Source of the DNA: Muriicola marianensis
GTDB lineage: Bacteria > Bacteroidota > Bacteroidia > Flavobacteriales > Flavobacteriaceae
NCBI RefSeq assembly: GCF_014638095.1
Contig: NZ_BMFH01000001.1
Coordinates: 1,064,834-1,128,833, forward strand
Reading direction: 5' to 3'
Length of the DNA stretch: 64,000 nt
Part shown: piece after piece, positions 8,778 through 18,087 of the stretch
Numbering within the stretch: position 1 is the stretch's first letter
How the letters are laid out: each line of letters begins with the position of its first letter
Made by a program: the position numbers and the translations under genes
The notes under the pieces: model-generated
The model's input: the letters and a program-made list of their open reading frames with translations, nothing else
Database searches by the model: none
What the model was told of the DNA's origin: nothing

Positions 8778-10295
8778 ATGCACAAGAAAGTTATTCTGAT
8801 GATCCTCGATGGATGGGGAAAGTCGCCCGATCCTAAGGTCTCTGCCGTTGAACAGGCGAATACTCCTTTTATGAGTTCGCTCTACAAAAAGTATCCCAAC
8901 AGCAACCTCCTTACAGACGGGATGAACGTGGGTTTACCTGAAGGTCAGATGGGAAACAGCGAAGTGGGTCATATGAATTTGGGCGCTGGCAGGATCGTAT
9001 ACCAGGATCTGGCAAAGATCAACAAAGCCGTACAGGAAAACACCATAAAGGACGAGCCCGTGATCAGAGATGCATTCACCTACGCACGGGCGAATGGAAA
9101 AAACGTGCATCTGCTTGGACTCGTTAGTGACGGGGGTGTACACAGCCACATCGATCATCTCAAAGGATTGATAGCAGCGGCGGAGGAGTTCGACCTAGAT
9201 AAGGTTTTTGTTCACGCCTTCACGGATGGAAGGGATGTGGATCCTAAAAGCGGCAAGGGCTTTCTCGAAGACCTGAATAGGTTTTGCGGGGATAAAAAGG
9301 CCAGGTTGGCCAGTGTCATAGGGCGTTATTACGCCATGGACCGGGACAAGCGATGGGAACGTATCAAACTGGCCTACGATCTGGTTGTACACGGAAAAGG
9401 TGAAAAAACCGGCGATGTGGCTGCGACTATCCAAAAGAGTTATGACGAAGGTGTAACCGATGAGTTTCTCAAACCCATTTCGGTCACCGGAGAGGATGGC
9501 AACCCTCTCGCCACCATACAGGAAAATGACGTGGTCATATTCTTCAATTTCAGGACGGACCGAGGAAGGGAACTCACCGAAGTCCTCTCCCAAAAAGACC
9601 ATCCAGAGCAAGAGATGAAGACCCTAGCCCTGTACTATGTCACCATGACGAATTACGACGACACCTTTAAGAATATCAAGGTAGTCTACGATAAAGAGAA
9701 CCTGCAGGATACCCTGGGAGAGGTCCTGGCCAGAGCCGGAAAGAAGCAGATCCGCATAGCAGAAACCGAGAAATATCCTCATGTAACCTTCTTTTTTAAC
9801 GGAGGAAGAGAGGAACCTTTTGAAGGGGAAAAACGCATCATGTGCCCTTCGCCCAAAGTGGCCACCTATGACCTTCAACCCGAAATGAGCGCCTACGACG
9901 TAAGGGATGCTATTGTTGCCGAATTGAAAAAGGAGGAAGCTGATTTTGTATGCCTGAATTTTGCCAATCCCGATATGGTGGGCCATACCGGAATCATGGA
10001 AGCCGCCATTAAAGCGGTGGAGACCGTAGACACCTGTGCCGAAGCTGTCGTAACCACGGGACTCAAACATGGTTACAGTTCCCTGATTATCGCCGATCAC
10101 GGTAATTGCGATACCATGATCAACCCAGATGGAAGCCCCAATACAGCACATACCACCAACCCGGTTCCCCTGATTGTGGTGGACGAGGATATCAAATCTG
10201 TAAAGGATGGCGTACTGGGAGATATCGCTCCGACTATCCTGCATATGATGGGCATAGATCAGCCCGAAGCCATGACACAAAAATCACTCGTTTAA
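8778..10295 (+). CDS. gpmI: 2,3-bisphosphoglycerate-independent phosphoglycerate mutase
   Basis: The 505-residue enzyme interconverts 3- and 2-phosphoglycerate in glycolysis and gluconeogenesis, using two manganese ions. The ATG at 8778 is preferred because family members begin a few residues before VILMILDGWG; the open frame extends eight codons further upstream. Visible marks are the metal-binding DGWG at the N-terminus, QMGNSEVGHMNLGAG with the phosphorylated Ser61, HAFTDGRDVDPKSG, YYAMDRDKRW, FFNFRTDRGRELT, and the C-terminal IADHGNCDTM and AHTTNPVPLI motifs. The length is normal. map follows after 21 bp and a methyltransferase after that, all on one strand, so these three probably form an operon driven by the -7 box at 8742. 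Confidence 0.97.
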   Translation: MHKKVILMILDGWGKSPDPKVSAVEQANTPFMSSLYKKYPNSNLLTDGMNVGLPEGQMGNSEVGHMNLGAGRIVYQDLAKINKAVQENTIKDEPVIRDAFTYARANGKNVHLLGLVSDGGVHSHIDHLKGLIAAAEEFDLDKVFVHAFTDGRDVDPKSGKGFLEDLNRFCGDKKARLASVIGRYYAMDRDKRWERIKLAYDLVVHGKGEKTGDVAATIQKSYDEGVTDEFLKPISVTGEDGNPLATIQENDVVIFFNFRTDRGRELTEVLSQKDHPEQEMKTLALYYVTMTNYDDTFKNIKVVYDKENLQDTLGEVLARAGKKQIRIAETEKYPHVTFFFNGGREEPFEGEKRIMCPSPKVATYDLQPEMSAYDVRDAIVAELKKEEADFVCLNFANPDMVGHTGIMEAAIKAVETVDTCAEAVVTTGLKHGYSSLIIADHGNCDTMINPDGSPNTAHTTNPVPLIVVDEDIKSVKDGVLGDIAPTILHMMGIDQPEAMTQKSLV

Positions 10296-10316
10296 CTTAC
10301 TCAGGGACCTATACAT

Positions 10317-11135
10317 ATGATCCAGGTAAAGACAGCCGAAGAAATTGAATTGATGCGCGAGAGTGCGCTGATCGTATCCAGGACATTGGGGATGCTCGCC
10401 GGAGAGATCAAACCCGGAGTTACAGGTCTGTACCTCGACAAACTGGCCGAGGAATTTATCCGGGACCACGGAGCAGAACCTGGATTCCTGGGGATGTATG
10501 ACTTCCCCAATACCCTTAATCTCAGTCCCAATGCTCAGGTAGTGCACGGCATTCCCAATAATGAGCCCCTCAAAGACGGGGATATCCTGTCCGTGGATTG
10601 CGGTTCCCTTAAAAATGGATTTTACGGAGACCACGCCTACACCTTCGAAGTGGGTGAGGTGGATGCCGAAACAAAGAAATTGCTCCGGGTGACCAAGGAA
10701 TCCCTCTACAAAGGCATCGAACAATTCAGGATGGGCAACCGGGTCGGAGATGTCGCCTTTGCCATACAGCAACACTGCGAAGCCCAGGGTTACGGGATCG
10801 TCCGGGAACTGGTCGGACACGGCCTGGGCAGGAAGCTGCACGAGGCACCCGAAATCCCCAATTACGGAAAACGCGGAAGGGGAAAGAAATTCGTGGAAGG
10901 TATGGTGATCGCTATAGAGCCTATGGTCAACATGGGAACACGCAGGATCAAACAGCTGAGTGACGGGTGGACCATCCTCACCGCCGATGGAAAACCCAGT
11001 GCACATTTTGAGCACGACGTGGCCCTGGTCAACGGAAGACCCGAACTCCTGTCTACGTTCCAGTATATCTATGACGCCCTTGGTATCCAAAGCGAAGAAG
11101 AGGAACCCTACAGGGCAGCAAAACTTCAAGGCTAG
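10317..11135 (+). CDS. map: Methionine aminopeptidase, type I
   Basis: This 272-residue enzyme removes the initiator methionine from new proteins in the cytoplasm. The pita-bread fold is recognised by its metal ligands: Asp in LSVDCG, Asp in GDHAYTF, His in GHGLGRKLHE, Glu in IAIEPM and Glu in FEHDVALV. VHGIPNN upstream holds the substrate-binding histidine. The absence of an extra N-terminal zinc-finger domain or a type II insert makes it type I. The gene sits 21 bp after gpmI, and the next gene begins 7 bp after its stop, which supports a shared transcript. Confidence 0.97.
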   Translation: MIQVKTAEEIELMRESALIVSRTLGMLAGEIKPGVTGLYLDKLAEEFIRDHGAEPGFLGMYDFPNTLNLSPNAQVVHGIPNNEPLKDGDILSVDCGSLKNGFYGDHAYTFEVGEVDAETKKLLRVTKESLYKGIEQFRMGNRVGDVAFAIQQHCEAQGYGIVRELVGHGLGRKLHEAPEIPNYGKRGRGKKFVEGMVIAIEPMVNMGTRRIKQLSDGWTILTADGKPSAHFEHDVALVNGRPELLSTFQYIYDALGIQSEEEEPYRAAKLQG

Positions 11136-11142
11136 AACCGGG

Positions 11143-11910
11143 GTGAAAAAGCTCTTTACTTTTATCCTGAAATTATTTCCCCGCCCTGTTCTTATTCGTT
11201 TGAGCTATGTGGTAAGTCCTCTTTTGTCCTTATGGCTCAGAGGGAAAAAATACACGGATCCTATAGACGGGAAAAGTTTCAGGAAATTCCTCCCATACGG
11301 ATACGAAAGACCAAGGGATAATGTCCTCTCCCCCTCTACCCTGTCCCTCGAAAGACACAGGCTGTTATGGCTATTCCTGGTCCGTGAAACCGATTTTTTC
11401 AACAAGGGGTACAAGGTACTTCACTTCGCTCCTGAGCAGGCATTTTACAAGCGTTTCAGGAAGTTGAAGAACATAGATTACACCACTACCGACCTCGATT
11501 CCCCCCTTGCCGATGTGAAAGCAGACATCTGCGATCTTCCTTTTGCTGATGAGAGTTTTGATGTCATCCTGTGCAATCACGTCCTGGAGCATATCCCGGA
11601 TGATAAAAAGGCCATGTCAGAACTCTTCAGGGTCATGAAAAGAGGTGGCTGGGGTATATTCCAGATTCCACAGGACCTGGGTCGCGAAACCACCTTTGAG
11701 GATCCGAGTATTACAGACCGAAAGAAAAGGGCTGAGATTTTTGGCCAGTACGACCATGTCCGTATCTACGGACGGGATTATTTTAAAAAACTGGAGGCAG
11801 TAGGTTTCCGTGTGGAGCCTGTCCCCTATGCCGCACAACTCCCGGCGGCAGATGCCGAGCGATTCAGACTTGCCAGAGAGGAAGTAGTCCCTCTGGTGAA
11901 AAAGCCATGA
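11143..11910 (+). CDS. Class I SAM-dependent methyltransferase, GTG start
   Basis: The start is set at a GTG (11143), 7 bp after the map stop; the open frame extends back into map but that part reads as an out-of-frame shadow of it. The 255-residue product begins with a basic, partly hydrophobic stretch (KKLFTFILKLFPRP). VLHFAPEQ corresponds to the SAM-binding motif I, TTTDLDSP to motif II with its acidic residue, and FDVILCNHVLEHIPDD to the later motifs of Methyltransf_11 proteins. The substrate is not evident. Proteins of this kind in flavobacteria are often just called methyltransferase domain proteins. Its stop is adjacent to the stop of the convergent apbE gene with no spacer. Confidence 0.85.
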   Translation: MKKLFTFILKLFPRPVLIRLSYVVSPLLSLWLRGKKYTDPIDGKSFRKFLPYGYERPRDNVLSPSTLSLERHRLLWLFLVRETDFFNKGYKVLHFAPEQAFYKRFRKLKNIDYTTTDLDSPLADVKADICDLPFADESFDVILCNHVLEHIPDDKKAMSELFRVMKRGGWGIFQIPQDLGRETTFEDPSITDRKKRAEIFGQYDHVRIYGRDYFKKLEAVGFRVEPVPYAAQLPAADAERFRLAREEVVPLVKKP

Positions 11911-12942
11911 TCACTCCCTGATACGCTCCCTGAAACCGGGCGTAAAGAATTCCCTGACCTGCCCATTTTCATCCAGGTAGATGATATATGCTTCCAGGGT
12001 CTTATCCTCTTCGAGATATGCCATGGAAGAAGTCAGGTCCATGGTCATAAAAGCGGTAGCAAAGGCATCGGCAATGGCGCAGGAGGGCCCTATAACACTA
12101 GCTGATAATACATTGGAGTTTTTCGTATATCCTGTTTTTGGGTCGATGGTGTGCACGTATTTCTCCCCGGTGATAGAATCTATGCGAAATTTCCGATAGT
12201 TCCCGGAGGAAGCCAGGGCTTCATTCTCCAGAAAGAGGGTCGTCTTGAGTCTCCGACCAACTTCCACCTGGGGGTCATCGATACCCACTACCCAGCGTTG
12301 CTCTTTGATCTTATTGGTACCCCTGACCACGATCTCCCCTCCTACTTCCACCAGGTAATTCTCAATGCCATGCTGGTCTAGCATCATGGCCAGCCTGTCT
12401 ATGGCATATCCTTTGGCAATCGCATTGAAATCGAGCTGCATCTCCGGAAAAGCTTTCCGAATACGGTTGTCCTCGGTCAGGCTGATCTTGTCTAACCCCA
12501 CATAATTCTTGAGTTCTGCGATGTGCGAACTGTCGGTGAGTCCGGCCGCACCCGGACCGAAGCCCCACGCATTGACCAGGATACCCACGGTAGGGTCAAA
12601 ATACCCCTCGGTTGCTTCATAAACCTCCCGGCTTAGGTAAAGTACCTCTCTGAACATGTCATCCACCACCACGCTGGTATCCCCGCGGTTGATCCTGGAG
12701 ATATCCGATTCGGGTATATAGGTAGACATTGACCGGTTGACCACCCGGAACACAGAATCTATTTCCTGTTGCAGATCCAGCGAATCCTGCGTAAGGTAGA
12801 TGATGGAATAGGTGGTCCCCAGGGCTTCTCCAAGGGCTGTATTCCTCTTCAGTTCTCCCTTCGTCCCACAGGAGGTGAGGAGTACGGCCAGCAGGAAAAC
12901 TACTCCTGATGTAACGAGCTTAAATTTCGACCAGGCCTTCAT
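11911..12942 (-). CDS. apbE: FAD:protein FMN transferase (flavin-attaching lipoprotein)
   Basis: The 343-residue product begins with a lipoprotein signal (VVFLLAVLLTSC, Cys25); the ATG at 12942 is chosen for this, as the frame upstream reads through the previous gene. ApbE enzymes transfer FMN from FAD onto threonine residues of partner proteins in the periplasm, notably NqrB and NqrC. Family marks are GTTYSI near the N-terminus, MSTYIPESDISRIN, LDFNAIAKGYAIDRL, YLVEVGGEIVVRG and EKYVHTIDPKTGY. The gene starts inside the end of the 118-residue gene (23-bp overlap) just behind nqrABCDEF. Its likely substrates are therefore the Nqr subunits made from the same locus, both of which keep an acceptor motif. 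Confidence 0.95.
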   Translation of the reverse strand: MKAWSKFKLVTSGVVFLLAVLLTSCGTKGELKRNTALGEALGTTYSIIYLTQDSLDLQQEIDSVFRVVNRSMSTYIPESDISRINRGDTSVVVDDMFREVLYLSREVYEATEGYFDPTVGILVNAWGFGPGAAGLTDSSHIAELKNYVGLDKISLTEDNRIRKAFPEMQLDFNAIAKGYAIDRLAMMLDQHGIENYLVEVGGEIVVRGTNKIKEQRWVVGIDDPQVEVGRRLKTTLFLENEALASSGNYRKFRIDSITGEKYVHTIDPKTGYTKNSNVLSASVIGPSCAIADAFATAFMTMDLTSSMAYLEEDKTLEAYIIYLDENGQVREFFTPGFRERIRE

Positions 12943-13276
12943 AGTGTACCAGGTATTCTTGGTTGAGCAGGACCGGTTTGTTCCGGTCTGCGGCATTTGA
13001 GATTCCGACCCCGGCGTAATAGGTCTTGGCTTCGAACTTAAGGGCGTGCTCCTTTACCTTAGCCATCAGGACTTCATCGTACTTGGCGGGATCTTCCGGA
13101 AAAGGAATATTCCTTACCACGATAAAATGGAGCTCCTTGTTCTTCAAACAGACGAACTGGGGGTTCTTTTTTAATTTGCTGTTGACACCCATGAATTCGA
13201 ATCCATCCGCCTCGAGCTCTTTCCCGACGATATTCATCGCGAGGTTATGCAATTCTTGTTCCGTGAGTTCCTTCAT
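12920..13276 (-). CDS. Conserved 118-residue protein between nqrF and apbE
   Basis: The product is small and soluble, without signal peptide, membrane segment or cysteine pairs suited to an iron-sulfur cluster. It contains PQFVCLKNKELHFIVVRNIP and a C-terminal YYAGVGISNAADRNKPVL stretch. Homologues at this place in flavobacterial genomes are often labelled as Nqr subunit F, but it shows none of the ferredoxin, FAD or NADH motifs of NqrF, so that label is probably carried over from the neighbour. It follows a terminator behind nqrF and overlaps the apbE start by 23 bp, so it is translationally coupled to apbE. A role in flavin attachment or Nqr assembly is possible but unproven. Confidence 0.75.
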   Translation of the reverse strand: MKELTEQELHNLAMNIVGKELEADGFEFMGVNSKLKKNPQFVCLKNKELHFIVVRNIPFPEDPAKYDEVLMAKVKEHALKFEAKTYYAGVGISNAADRNKPVLLNQEYLVHYEGLVEI

Positions 13277-13286
13277 TTTTAAGGGA

Positions 13287-13320
13287 TAAAAAAACCGATA
13301 CTCTGGAATATCGGTTTTTC
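13287..13320 (-). terminator. Rho-independent terminator behind nqrF
   Basis: Read on the minus strand, AAAAACCGATA pairs with TATCGGTTTTTT across an 8-base loop and ends in a T run. It lies between the nqrF stop (13340) and the start of the 118-residue gene (13276), so transcription of the apbE pair may depend on read-through or a weak local promoter. Confidence 0.8.
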
Positions 13321-13339
13321 TAGTTTATTTACTGATTTG

Positions 13340-14647
13340 TTATCCGCCGAAATCGTCGAATCGGATATTCTCGTCCGGGATCCCAAAATCTTCACCCATT
13401 TTCTGCACCGCCTTGTTCATCAGGGGCGGGCCACAGAAATAGAGTTCAATATCCTCCGGCGTCTCATGTTTGCTGAGATAATTGTCGATCACACAATTGT
13501 GAATGAAGCCGACGAACCCGTCTCCCGGACTGTCGAGGTCTTCTTTTACCTTCCAGTTGTCCTCTTCCAGAGGCTCCGAAAGCGCCATGTAGAATTTGAA
13601 GTTCGGGAATTCCTTCTCCAGTTTCTTAAAGTGGTCTATGTAGAACAGTTCCCTCTTGGAACGACCTCCGTACCAGTAGGTGACCTTCCTGTTGGTCTTC
13701 AGGGTCTTGAAGAGGTGATACAGGTGCGACCTCATCGGGGCCATCCCGGCACCCCCGCCCACATAGAGCATTTCAGCATCGGATTCGTTGATAAAGAATT
13801 CACCGTAAGGACCTGAAATCGTAACCTTATCTCCTTTCTTCTTGGAAAAGATATAGGAAGAGGCAATTCCTGGATTCACGTCCATCCATCCGTTCTTTGA
13901 CCTGTCCCATGGGGGGGTCGCAATACGGACATTGAGCATGATCTCTCTTCCTTCAGCCGGATAAGAGGCCATGGAATAAGCCCTTTCCACCACTTCGTTA
14001 TTCTTCATCACAAGGGGCCAGAGGTTGAACTTGTCCCACTCGGTCTTGAATTTATCTGGAGTTTCGTGCTCTTCAGGGTGAGCCGTGATATCGATATCGG
14101 AATATTTAACCTCACAGGGCGGGATCTCGATCTGGATGTAACCCCCTGCTTTGTAGTTCATATCCTCCGGTATCTCGACGACAAACTCCTTGATGAAAGA
14201 GGCCACATTGTAATTTCTCACGACGGTTCCCTCCCATTTCTTGATCCCGAATACCTCTTCGGGAATGGTGATATTCATGTCTTGCTTCACCTTTACCTGG
14301 CAGGCAAGCCTGGCTCCCTCATTGAGCTCTTTCTTGGAGAAATGAGGAGTTTCCGTGGGCAGGGCCTCTCCCCCACCTGAGAGCACATGGCATTCGCACT
14401 GAATACATGTACCCCCACCTCCGCATGCAGAGGGGAGGAAGATCTTCTGGTTCCCAAGGGTAGAAAGGAGTGAACTCCCGGATGCTACCTGAATCTGTTT
14501 CTCCCCGTTAATAGTGATGGTCACGGGGCCTGAGGGCGATAACTTTTCCTTGGTAAAGAGCAACAATGCTACCAGTAAAAGCAGCAGGATCATAAAGGCG
14601 ATTACCGTGATCAGTATGGTACCAAGCGTACTTGTAGCTAAAATCAT
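13340..14647 (-). CDS. nqrF: Na+-translocating NADH:quinone reductase subunit F
   Basis: NqrF (435 residues) takes electrons from NADH into the sodium pump. Domains in order: one N-terminal membrane helix ([20 protein letters not shown]); a 2Fe-2S ferredoxin domain with [12 protein letters not shown] and a later LACQVKV cysteine; an FAD domain with RAYSMASYP; and an NADH domain with [25 protein letters not shown] and a C-terminal [12 protein letters not shown]. Only the ferredoxin, FAD and NADH motifs together identify it. It is the last gene of the nqrABCDEF operon and is followed by a clear terminator. The length fits Bacteroidota homologues, which are a little longer than that of Vibrio. 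Confidence 0.97.
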   Translation of the reverse strand: MILATSTLGTILITVIAFMILLLLLVALLLFTKEKLSPSGPVTITINGEKQIQVASGSSLLSTLGNQKIFLPSACGGGGTCIQCECHVLSGGGEALPTETPHFSKKELNEGARLACQVKVKQDMNITIPEEVFGIKKWEGTVVRNYNVASFIKEFVVEIPEDMNYKAGGYIQIEIPPCEVKYSDIDITAHPEEHETPDKFKTEWDKFNLWPLVMKNNEVVERAYSMASYPAEGREIMLNVRIATPPWDRSKNGWMDVNPGIASSYIFSKKKGDKVTISGPYGEFFINESDAEMLYVGGGAGMAPMRSHLYHLFKTLKTNRKVTYWYGGRSKRELFYIDHFKKLEKEFPNFKFYMALSEPLEEDNWKVKEDLDSPGDGFVGFIHNCVIDNYLSKHETPEDIELYFCGPPLMNKAVQKMGEDFGIPDENIRFDDFGG

Positions 14648-14649
14648 GC

Positions 14650-15393
14650 TTATTCTTTTTCTATAGCGTTATAGGACACGACATTTTGTTCCGCATCCTC
14701 TTCCAAATTCATTTTTTCTTCTTCAGTCTTCTCTTGAACGGCGGTCTCTTCAGGAACAGGAGCAGCTTCATCACCTCCTGTCAGCATACCCCCGAAACTC
14801 ATAAAACCAATGGCCATGAGACCGGTTATGATAAACGTGATCCCAAGTCCTCTCAGTGGAGGCGGAACATTGGAATAACGAATCTTTTCCCGTATGGCTG
14901 CGATGGCCAGAATGGCCAGGAACCAACCAATTCCTGAACTCAGTCCGTAGTTGAAGGCCAGTCCCAGGGAAGGGATCTCACGCGCCTGCATAAACAGTGA
15001 ACCTCCGAGGATGGCACAGTTTACCGCGATGAGAGGCAGGAAGATCCCCAGGGAGTTATACAGGGCAGGTGAAAATTTCTCTACCACGATCTCCACCAGC
15101 TGAACCATGGTTGCAATGGTAGCGATAAACAGGATGAACGAGAGGAAACTCAGGTTGTAGTCTGCATATTCCGGTCCGAGCCATGACAGGGCACCGTCCC
15201 TGAGCAAATATTGATCCAGCAACCAGTTCAGAGGAACGGTCACTGCGAGTACAAAGATCACTGCTGCACCCAGACCTACGGCTGTTGATACCTTCTTGGA
15301 CACCGCCAGGTAGCTACACATTCCGAGGAAGGTGGCAAAGACCATGTTGTCTATGAAGATCGACTTAAAAAATAATTCTGTGTGTTCTAACAT
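14650..15393 (-). CDS. nqrE: Na+-translocating NADH:quinone reductase subunit E
   Basis: This is one of the two related integral membrane subunits (with NqrD) that form the sodium channel part of the complex. The 247 residues include six hydrophobic segments and the conserved [18 protein letters not shown] start and [11 protein letters not shown] core. The conserved part ends near the sixth helix ([20 protein letters not shown]); the remaining 45 or so residues form an acidic tail rich in Glu, Ala, Pro and Asn (for example [13 protein letters not shown]) that the roughly 200-residue Vibrio protein lacks. The tail may be a flavobacterial extension. The gene is 2 bp from nqrF. Confidence 0.96.
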   Translation of the reverse strand: MLEHTELFFKSIFIDNMVFATFLGMCSYLAVSKKVSTAVGLGAAVIFVLAVTVPLNWLLDQYLLRDGALSWLGPEYADYNLSFLSFILFIATIATMVQLVEIVVEKFSPALYNSLGIFLPLIAVNCAILGGSLFMQAREIPSLGLAFNYGLSSGIGWFLAILAIAAIREKIRYSNVPPPLRGLGITFIITGLMAIGFMSFGGMLTGGDEAAPVPEETAVQEKTEEEKMNLEEDAEQNVVSYNAIEKE

Positions 15394-15414
15394 AATACCT
15401 ATATATAGGGTGTA

Positions 15415-16062
15415 TTAATTTTCTTCAATCAAAGCGGGGTTGCGAGATCGCTGTACCCAGATCAGGATTCCGACCACGATCAGTGCCATGGGAGACAAGA
15501 GCATAAATCCATTGTTCTCATAACCTATGGCGTATAAGCCCGTCTTTTCTATAGGATTTCCCAGTACAGGAAAGCCCAATAAGGTCCCTGAGCCCAGGAG
15601 CTCACGGAAAAATCCGACGATGATCAGGATGACTCCGTACCCTGCAGCATTTCCGATCCCGTCAAGGAAGGAACGCCATACTCCATTACCCAGCGCAAAA
15701 GCTTCAAAGCGACCCATGATAATACAGTTGGTGATGATCAGCCCGACGAATACTGCCAGCGTCTTGCTCAACTCATAAGCAAATGCCTTGAGGACCTGGT
15801 CTACGATGATCACAAGGGTAGCCACTACGACCAGCTGCACGATGATCCGGATCTTTGAAGGTATGATATTCCGCATCAGGGAGATCACAACATTACCAAG
15901 GCCCAATACAAAAAGTACGGACAAGGCCATTACTATAGAAGCCTTGAGCTCTGCGGTGATCGCCAGGGCAGAACAAATTCCCAAAACCTGAATGGTGATC
16001 GGGTTGTTGTCTGCCAGCGGATCTAAGATCAGTTTGGAATCTTTTTTTGAAAGTATAGCCAT
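15415..16062 (-). CDS. nqrD: Na+-translocating NADH:quinone reductase subunit D
   Basis: NqrD (215 residues) is the inverted-topology partner of NqrE in the membrane. It contains NPITIQVLGICSALAITAEL near the N-terminus, with the conserved cysteine that helps bind the inter-subunit iron centre, and NCIIMGRFEAFAL in the middle. Six hydrophobic segments are visible. The C-terminus carries ILIWVQRSRNPALIE. It lies 21 bp before nqrE and 1 bp after nqrC in the operon. Confidence 0.97.
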   Translation of the reverse strand: MAILSKKDSKLILDPLADNNPITIQVLGICSALAITAELKASIVMALSVLFVLGLGNVVISLMRNIIPSKIRIIVQLVVVATLVIIVDQVLKAFAYELSKTLAVFVGLIITNCIIMGRFEAFALGNGVWRSFLDGIGNAAGYGVILIIVGFFRELLGSGTLLGFPVLGNPIEKTGLYAIGYENNGFMLLSPMALIVVGILIWVQRSRNPALIEEN

Positions 16063-16063
16063 G

Positions 16064-16810
16064 TTATCCTTGGTTTCTTAAGGTTTCAAAATAGTCTTTG
16101 TACAAGTTCACGGTCTTGGCGATCATTGCCGAAACTCCGTTCCCTGTGATGGTAGCTCCTGCCAGGGCATCCACCTCATTATCGTCCTTGATCTCATTGA
16201 CAGGGTCGTTATTCCCCTTTACCACTTTGATCCCGGTATAATTCGATCCGTTGAGGATACTCTCTCCGGTAAAGTCGTCCATAAAATAGCGCTGCTTGAT
16301 ATTGGCTCCCAGACCAGGGGTTTCGGCCTTGTGATCAAAATAGACCCCCTGTACGACCATATTTTTATCCAGTGCCATAAAGCCCCAGATAGCATCCCAC
16401 AGCCCTTTTCCGTACATGGGTACGATGTAATAGGTCTGCCCGTCCTTATTTCCGATAAATACCGGCAATTTTGGGGTTGCCCCGTCTTTGAGCTTATCCA
16501 ACTCCTTTTTAAGGTCGATCATATACGCCTGGTCATCCTTGGTGATCTGATCTCCTTCTATGATCAGCTGCTCCGTGATATAGGTGGAGAATTCTTCTTC
16601 CACTACATCGGTAGGGACGAAATTCACGCTTCCTTCGCCTTCATTCTCATTGACACCCATGGCGTAGAGAATATTCTGCTGCTTTTCAAAGCGTTCGTTC
16701 TCTTTGATTTTCCCACTTAAAGCCGAAGCGAGGTAAGCGAGTATACTTCCCACTACGACCACCATCAAACAGGCAAAAAGAACTGTATAAATATTATTTT
16801 CTTTATTCAT
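16064..16810 (-). CDS. nqrC: Na+-translocating NADH:quinone reductase subunit C
   Basis: NqrC (248 residues) has one N-terminal membrane helix (YTVLFACLMVVVVGSILAYLAS) and a periplasmic FMN-binding domain. The acceptor for covalent FMN is the Thr of the DALAGATITG stretch at residue 220, which fits the Dxx(S/A)GAT pattern read by ApbE, and apbE lies at the end of the same locus. Other family marks are VPMYGKGLWDAIWGFMALD and ETPGLGANI. The position between nqrB and nqrD, 1 bp from nqrD, is standard. Confidence 0.97.
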   Translation of the reverse strand: MNKENNIYTVLFACLMVVVVGSILAYLASALSGKIKENERFEKQQNILYAMGVNENEGEGSVNFVPTDVVEEEFSTYITEQLIIEGDQITKDDQAYMIDLKKELDKLKDGATPKLPVFIGNKDGQTYYIVPMYGKGLWDAIWGFMALDKNMVVQGVYFDHKAETPGLGANIKQRYFMDDFTGESILNGSNYTGIKVVKGNNDPVNEIKDDNEVDALAGATITGNGVSAMIAKTVNLYKDYFETLRNQG

Positions 16811-16813
16811 CTG

Positions 16814-18082
16814 TTATATCGTTTCAACTTTGAGTTTAGCTTCTTCAGTGTCTTTAGGCAACACTACTGCATTTTTAAATCGCTTGAGACGTTTATTCAC
16901 GTTAGCCCTTACCACATAATGGTCTATGGTCGGTGCAAATACATTCATCAGGAGGATAGCCAGGAAGACACCTTCTGGATAGGCGGGGTTAAATACCCGT
17001 ATCATCACAGAGATGAAGCCTATCAGGAAGCCGTAGATCCATTTCCCCCTGTTGGTCTGTGACCCGGTAACCGGGTCTGTGGCCATATACACGATCCCGA
17101 AAGCGAGTCCGCCCACGATCAGGTGTTTCCAGAAATCGAAGCTCATCAGGCCGTAGAATTTACTGGATTCTGTGATCCATCCTGCGTCTACCACCCCATT
17201 GAAGATCAATCCCATCGCCAGGGCACCGGCCACGGCACTTACCATGATCCTCCAGCTGGCGATCTTGGAGAAGATCAGGAAGAGTCCGCCCAGCAGGATC
17301 AGAAACGTAGAAGTTTCCCCAACAGAACCAGGGATAAATCCGAAGAACATATCAGAAACCGTATAGGAAAATTCATTCTGTCCGTTCTGTGCCAGATATC
17401 CCAGAATGGTCTCGCCTGAGATGGCGTCAGGAGTTCCTGCACGCTCCATACCCTGGTAGACCCATACCTTGTCCCCGCTCATCCAGGTAGGATAGGCAAA
17501 GAAGAGGAACGCCCTGATAGTGAGGGCCGGGTTCAGTATATTCATCCCTGTACCTCCGAATACCTCTTTTCCGATGATCACTCCAAAGACCACGGCAACC
17601 GCCAGCATCCAGAGTGGGGTGTCGATTGGAACGATCAGAGGTACGAGCATCCCTGTTACGAGGTAGCCCTCCTCTACTTCATGACCCTTGATGACCGCGA
17701 AGATAAATTCGATCAGGAGTCCGACCCCATAGGAAACCACCACCAGTGGCAGTACTTTGATAATACCGATCCAAAAATTATCCCAGGTCAGGAAATCATT
17801 CCAGACAGAAAAATTTTCAGGAAAGCCGTTGACCGCAGAATAATGCTGGTATCCTGCATTGAACATGGAGAATAGCAGCACGGGAACCAGGGCGAGGATC
17901 ACCGTGTTCATGGTCCTCTTCAGGTCGTCCGCCGCACGAATATGTCCTCCGGAATGCGTGGTCTCGTCCGGAGTGAACAAAAAGGTGTGGAAGGCATTGA
18001 ATGCCGGCGCAAGCTTTTTGTCCCGGAGTTGGTGCTTTATTATGTGTAACCTTTTCTTAAAAGTCAATCTTTTATTACTCAT
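16814..18082 (-). CDS. nqrB: Na+-translocating NADH:quinone reductase subunit B
   Basis: NqrB (422 residues) is the large membrane subunit that carries a covalent FMN and riboflavin and forms much of the sodium path. About ten hydrophobic segments are visible. The FMN-acceptor Thr is at residue 225 in DAISGETILGYLAQ; here the family's GAT is GET. Further marks are GKEVFGGTGMNILNPALTIRAFLFFAYP and MATDPVTGSQTNRGKWIYG. A soluble N-terminal region (to about residue 55) with THSGGHIRAADDLKRTMN precedes the first helix. The start ATG lies 5 bp after the nqrA stop. Confidence 0.97.
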   Translation of the reverse strand: MSNKRLTFKKRLHIIKHQLRDKKLAPAFNAFHTFLFTPDETTHSGGHIRAADDLKRTMNTVILALVPVLLFSMFNAGYQHYSAVNGFPENFSVWNDFLTWDNFWIGIIKVLPLVVVSYGVGLLIEFIFAVIKGHEVEEGYLVTGMLVPLIVPIDTPLWMLAVAVVFGVIIGKEVFGGTGMNILNPALTIRAFLFFAYPTWMSGDKVWVYQGMERAGTPDAISGETILGYLAQNGQNEFSYTVSDMFFGFIPGSVGETSTFLILLGGLFLIFSKIASWRIMVSAVAGALAMGLIFNGVVDAGWITESSKFYGLMSFDFWKHLIVGGLAFGIVYMATDPVTGSQTNRGKWIYGFLIGFISVMIRVFNPAYPEGVFLAILLMNVFAPTIDHYVVRANVNKRLKRFKNAVVLPKDTEEAKLKVETI

Positions 18083-18087
18083 CTTTC

